Source of the DNA: an uncultured Alphaproteobacteria bacterium
GTDB taxonomy: Bacteria > Pseudomonadota > Alphaproteobacteria > HIMB59 > GCA-002718135
Direction: 5' to 3'
Assembly: GCA_902582755.1 (NCBI GenBank)
Contig: CACHSZ010000004.1
Span: 56,709 to 120,708, forward strand
Length of the DNA: 64,000 nt
Numbering within the stretch: position 1 is the stretch's first letter; each line of letters begins with the position of its first letter. A program made the position numbers and the translations under genes. The notes beneath the pieces are model-generated. The model saw only the letters and a program-made list of their open reading frames with translations. It was not told where the DNA came from and did no database searches. Below are positions 60,102-64,000 of this stretch, piece after piece.

Positions 60102-61808
60102 TTAGTACATAAAATAACGTTGAGCCAAAGGTAGTGTTTTAGCTGGCTCACAAGTAATTAATTCACCATCTGCTAAAACTTCATAGGTTTCTGGGTTAAC
60201 TTCTATTTTTGGACAATAATCATTTAATATCATATCTTTTTTAGAAATTTTTCTGATATTTTTAACGGGTAATAAAGATTTATTTACTCCAGAGTTTTTA
60301 AATGAATCTTTATCTAATGAAACTTTACTTACAAAAGTAACAGTAGATTTTTCTAATGATTTACCAAAAGAAGAAAACATTGGTCTTGAGTACACTGGTT
60401 GTGGTGTTGGAATTGATGCATTGGGATCACCCATTTGTGCGCAAGCAACACTTCCACCTTGTAATACCATTTCAGGTTTAACACCAAAAAAAGCAGTATC
60501 CCAAATAACAATATCAGCACGTTTATTTTTTTCGATAGTCCCAATATGATCAGAAATACCATGTGCTATTGCAGGATTAATTGTATATTTTGCAATGTAT
60601 CTTTTAACTCTTACATTGTCGTTATCACCCTTCTCTTCTTTTAATTGTCCACGTTGAACTTTCATTTTATGTGCTGTTTGCCATGTTCTAATAATAACTT
60701 CACCAACACGACCCATCGCTTGACTATCAGAAGCAATGATTGAAAAAGCACCCATATCATGAAGTATATCTTCCGCTGCAATTGTTTCTTTTCGAATACG
60801 ACTTTCGGCAAATGCTACATCTTCTGGTATAGATTTATCTAAGTGATGGCATACCATTAACATATCCAAATGCTCTTCAACTGTATTAACTGTATAGGGT
60901 CTTGTTGGGTTAGTAGAAGAAGGAATAACATATTGTTCACCACAAACTTTTATAATATCGGGTGCATGACCGCCACCAGCACCTTCTGTATGAAAAGCGT
61001 GAATTGTTCGTCCATTAATTGCTTTAATTGTACTTTCGACAAATCCACTTTCATTTAATGTATCTGTATGAATCATTACTTGAATGTCATGATCATCAGC
61101 TACATTTAAACAATTATCTATTGCTGCTGGGGTTGTACCCCAATCTTCATGTAATTTTAGTGAGCTTGCACCAGCAATTACTTGTTCTTCAAGTGCTTGA
61201 GGCAATGAACTATTTCCTTTACCAGCAAAAGCCAAGTTCATAGAAAAAGCATCTGCTGATTGTATCATTCTTTCTATATGCCAAGGTCCAGGTGTAACTG
61301 TTGTAGCTAAAGTACCATGTGCAGGACCAGTTCCTCCTCCCAACATAGTTGTAATACCTGAATGAAGTGCATCATCTATTTGCTGTGGACAAATAAAATG
61401 TATATGACTGTCAAATCCACCAGCTGTTATAATTTTGCCTTCACCAGCAATTATTTCTGTTCCAGGTCCAATAATAATATTTACATTGGGTTGTGTATCT
61501 GGATTACCTGCTTTTCCAATTTCATAAATTAATCCATCCTTAAGACCAATATCAGCTTTATAAATTCCATTTACATCTACTATTAAGGCATTTGTTATAA
61601 CTGTATCAACAGAACCATCTTTACGAGAAACTTGAGATTGCCCCATTCCATCTCGAATAACTTTACCACCACCAAATTTTACTTCTTCTCCATACGTTGT
61701 TAAATCTTTTTCCACTTCAATAAATAATTCAGTGTCAGCAAGTCTGACTTTATCACCAGTTGTTGGTCCATACATATCGGCATAAGCTTCTCTTTTTATT
61801 TTTTTCAT
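60102..61808 (-). CDS. ureC: Urease subunit alpha
   Basis: [53 protein letters not shown]. Confidence 0.98.
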   Translation of the reverse strand: MKKIKREAYADMYGPTTGDKVRLADTELFIEVEKDLTTYGEEVKFGGGKVIRDGMGQSQVSRKDGSVDTVITNALIVDVNGIYKADIGLKDGLIYEIGKAGNPDTQPNVNIIIGPGTEIIAGEGKIITAGGFDSHIHFICPQQIDDALHSGITTMLGGGTGPAHGTLATTVTPGPWHIERMIQSADAFSMNLAFAGKGNSSLPQALEEQVIAGASSLKLHEDWGTTPAAIDNCLNVADDHDIQVMIHTDTLNESGFVESTIKAINGRTIHAFHTEGAGGGHAPDIIKVCGEQYVIPSSTNPTRPYTVNTVEEHLDMLMVCHHLDKSIPEDVAFAESRIRKETIAAEDILHDMGAFSIIASDSQAMGRVGEVIIRTWQTAHKMKVQRGQLKEEKGDNDNVRVKRYIAKYTINPAIAHGISDHIGTIEKNKRADIVIWDTAFFGVKPEMVLQGGSVACAQMGDPNASIPTPQPVYSRPMFSSFGKSLEKSTVTFVSKVSLDKDSFKNSGVNKSLLPVKNIRKISKKDMILNDYCPKIEVNPETYEVLADGELITCEPAKTLPLAQRYFMY

Positions 61809-62116
61809 TATAATTGACCCATAATTTTCTTATTAAATCCAAATATCTTTCTATTTCCCATTATTGGAATTAATTCTACATCTTTTGATTGACCTGGTTC
61901 AAAACGAACAGCTGTACCTGAAGGTATATCTAAACGCATACCTCTTGATTTTTCTCTATCAAATTTTAAATATTCATTTGTTTCAGCAAAATGATAATGA
62001 CTACCAACTTGTATTGGTCGATCTCCACTATTTGAAACTTTTAAAGTTATTGATTGTCTATCATCGTTCAAATTAATATCACTATTTTGCTTTGTTATTA
62101 TTTCTCCAGGTTTCAT
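61808..62116 (-). CDS. ureB: Urease subunit beta
   Basis: [35 protein letters not shown]. Confidence 0.97.
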   Translation of the reverse strand: MKPGEIITKQNSDINLNDDRQSITLKVSNSGDRPIQVGSHYHFAETNEYLKFDREKSRGMRLDIPSGTAVRFEPGQSKDVELIPIMGNRKIFGFNKKIMGQL

Positions 62117-62418
62117 TATCTAATCGGTTTATGTACTGTTACTAATTTTGTTCCATCTGGAAATGTTGCTTCAACCTGTACTTCAGGTATCATGTCTGGA
62201 ATACCATCCATACAATCTTCTTTTTTTACTACGTGCGCACCTGTTTCCATCAATTCTGACACCATTTTTCCATCTCTTGCACCCTCTATGACAAAATCTG
62301 TTATCAAAGCTATAGCCTCTGGGTAATTAAGTTTAACACCTCTTTCTAGACGTTTTCTAGCAACATTAGCTGCCATACTGACCATCAACTTATCTTTTTC
62401 TCTAGGCGTTAATTTCAT
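62116..62418 (-). CDS. ureA: Urease subunit gamma
   Basis: [44 protein letters not shown]. Confidence 0.98.
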   Translation of the reverse strand: MKLTPREKDKLMVSMAANVARKRLERGVKLNYPEAIALITDFVIEGARDGKMVSELMETGAHVVKKEDCMDGIPDMIPEVQVEATFPDGTKLVTVHKPIR

Positions 62419-63213
62419 TTATAGATCCCAACTTTTTGGTAATTTATCATGAATTATATTTTTCATAATAAAATTTAGTGTTTTTTTTAAATCATAATTA
62501 TCATTTGCTATGCACCTAATGATAATCTTATCATCAAATTTTGTCATCCCACAATAATGATTTACTATGTTTTCTATGATTTTTCTTAACTCAGACTCAA
62601 ATTGATGAATAATTTCACCAAAAATTATAATTGTTGATAAAGAAGATTGATTATCAAATGTATAATTATTTTTATAATTATCAATCATTGACCCTTGCAT
62701 ATTGATAGCCTCAAAATGTTTTAAAGAAGAATTGACATTAATTTTCCATTGATCAGATAAAGAAATATTTTTAATCTTCTCTGACATTGCCTTTCTACCA
62801 AAAATTGATGTTTCACAAAAAATCAAATTAGAATTATCTAATAGATTAACATTTATATTTCTTCTTAATTTTGAATTATCAAATAAAATTAACTCTTTGG
62901 GCAACCAATACAAAGTTGAATTATTTAAATTGATATTTATGTTAACTTTAGCAGGATCACCAATACCAGCATAAATTTTTTCAGCAGCTTGAGTACAAAT
63001 ACTTAATTCAGAATTATGAATTGTAGCATTAATTTCAATACTATCATTACAAGTAATTCCACCTGCAGTGTTAATTAAAATTAATTCTTTATTATGATTA
63101 TAATTATTTGGATTTAAAATTTTACAACAACCACTTTGAAAAAATTTTTTAAAATTATTATCTAATAATTCGATATTAATTTCCCCCTTTGACCTTTGAA
63201 GTAATTTGTCCAT
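62419..63213 (-). CDS. ureD: Urease accessory protein UreD
   Basis: LILINTAGGITCNDSIEI; TQAAEKIYAG; immediately upstream of ureA. Confidence 0.93.
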   Translation of the reverse strand: MDKLLQRSKGEINIELLDNNFKKFFQSGCCKILNPNNYNHNKELILINTAGGITCNDSIEINATIHNSELSICTQAAEKIYAGIGDPAKVNININLNNSTLYWLPKELILFDNSKLRRNINVNLLDNSNLIFCETSIFGRKAMSEKIKNISLSDQWKINVNSSLKHFEAINMQGSMIDNYKNNYTFDNQSSLSTIIIFGEIIHQFESELRKIIENIVNHYCGMTKFDDKIIIRCIANDNYDLKKTLNFIMKNIIHDKLPKSWDL

Positions 63214-63262
63214 AATTATTTAATTAAGTATAATCGAAACAAAATATATGAAAATGAATATT

Positions 63263-63339
63263 TGGCGTGCCCGGCATGATTCGAACATGCGGCCCCCAGA
63301 TTAGGAATCTGGTGCTCTATCCTACTGAGCTACGGGCAC
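63263..63339 (-). tRNA. tRNA-Arg (anticodon CCT), CCA encoded
   Basis: Reverse complement gtgcccgtagctcagtaggatagagcaccagattcctaatctgggggccgcatgttcgaatcatgccgggcacgcca; anticodon loop ttcctaa. Confidence 0.96.
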
Positions 63340-63346
63340 TCCTAAT

Positions 63347-63631
63347 TTAATTTTTATGATTTAATGTTACTTCACCAGTCTTTGTGTCAACAACATCAAA
63401 AGTTTTTTCATTATTACTCATTCTTTTAGCTCTAGCTGCTGAAGCACGTTCCATTGCATCATTATCAGAATATAAAGATACAGCCATTACAGTTGTATCA
63501 CTTGCGCGAATTTGTAGTAATTGTTGTGCTTCAGGAAATTCACTTGGTGCTTTTGCTGAATAATCTTTAATAGATTCATCAGCATCTTCTTTAGATTTAA
63601 AGTTAATTGTTGTTATTCTTGCTACTGTCAT
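63347..63631 (-). CDS. Small ABM-like hypothetical protein (94 aa)
   Basis: ORF with SD gaaggagg; ferredoxin-like-fold pattern. Confidence 0.65.
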   Translation of the reverse strand: MTVARITTINFKSKEDADESIKDYSAKAPSEFPEAQQLLQIRASDTTVMAVSLYSDNDAMERASAARAKRMSNNEKTFDVVDTKTGEVTLNHKN

Positions 63632-63654
63632 TTTTCCTCCTTCATTTTATTCAA

Positions 63655-64000
63655 TTATTTAACTGCTCCTTCAGTTAAACCAGATACAAAATATTTTCCA
63701 ATAAATACAAATAATAATATCACTGGTAAACTTGCAAGAACAGCTCCAGATAATAAAAAACCCCAATCAATTTGATATTGACCAACAATTCCAGCTAAAC
63801 CAACAGGTAAGGTTTTTAGATCATCGCCACTTATTAATATTGACGCAAAAAGATATTCTGTCCAAGAAATAATAAAGCAAAAAATTGCTACACTCGCTAT
63901 ACCTGGGGCAGCTAGAGGAACAATAATTCTAGAAATTACGATATATCTAGATGCGCCATCAATATATGCCGCCTCTTCTATCTCATTAGGAATTAATTTA
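63655..64000 (-). CDS. Carbohydrate-type ABC transporter permease (MalG-like), truncated by window edge
   Basis: Reverse translation NELIPNEIEEAAYIDGASRYIVISRIIVPLAAPGIAS...FVSGLTEGAVK*; EAA loop. Confidence 0.9.
   Translation of the reverse strand, partial: KLIPNEIEEAAYIDGASRYIVISRIIVPLAAPGIASVAIFCFIISWTEYLFASILISGDDLKTLPVGLAGIVGQYQIDWGFLLSGAVLASLPVILLFVFIGKYFVSGLTEGAVK

Noticed and set aside
60353-62326. ORFs 60353-60562, 60870-61058, 61028-61243, 61864-62076, 62054-62326 overlapping ureA/B/C
   Set aside because: Out-of-frame or antisense to strongly conserved urease genes.

Overview
AT-rich, gene-dense 64 kb chromosomal window from a streamlined alphaproteobacterium. A marine SAR11/HIMB59/AEGEAN-169-like lineage is my inference from composition and gene content only. 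It begins with housekeeping blocks: secF, sodB, uvrA/ssb, gyrA-coaD, recG, sdhE-mfd, then a lytic transglycosylase-rlpA-dacA-tmk-holB-metG-tatD run. The middle is accessory metabolism: a SelO pseudokinase, a 2OG-Fe(II) oxygenase, an orphan TupA-like binding protein, a sulfatase/PHP/ABC-importer island, a class III cyclase with TPR repeats, and an orphan tyrosine recombinase. The last part holds a CobB-type sirtuin, a MacAB-like exporter, an AlkB-like monooxygenase, a BacNav-like ion channel, a bactofilin, and a complete urease operon (ureDABCEFG on the minus strand). Three tRNA genes (Lys-TTT, Ser-TGA, Arg-CCT) are readable. No CRISPR array, rRNA, prophage or IS element was seen. The most unusual observations are: (i) a dif-like dyad (9-bp perfect arms, 6-bp spacer) directly upstream of the recombinase, whose 3' end lies in a perfect 26-bp tandem duplication; (ii) an intra-operonic intrinsic terminator between an ABC binding-protein gene and its permease gene; (iii) a two-sulfatase/PHP/ABC locus; (iv) a channel with a TLSSWE selectivity filter; (v) a GC-rich 38-nt hairpin upstream of the MacA-like adaptor; (vi) a terminator fused to a Shine-Dalgarno in front of a small ORF. 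All calls come from reading the sequence and ORF translations; no database search was run.
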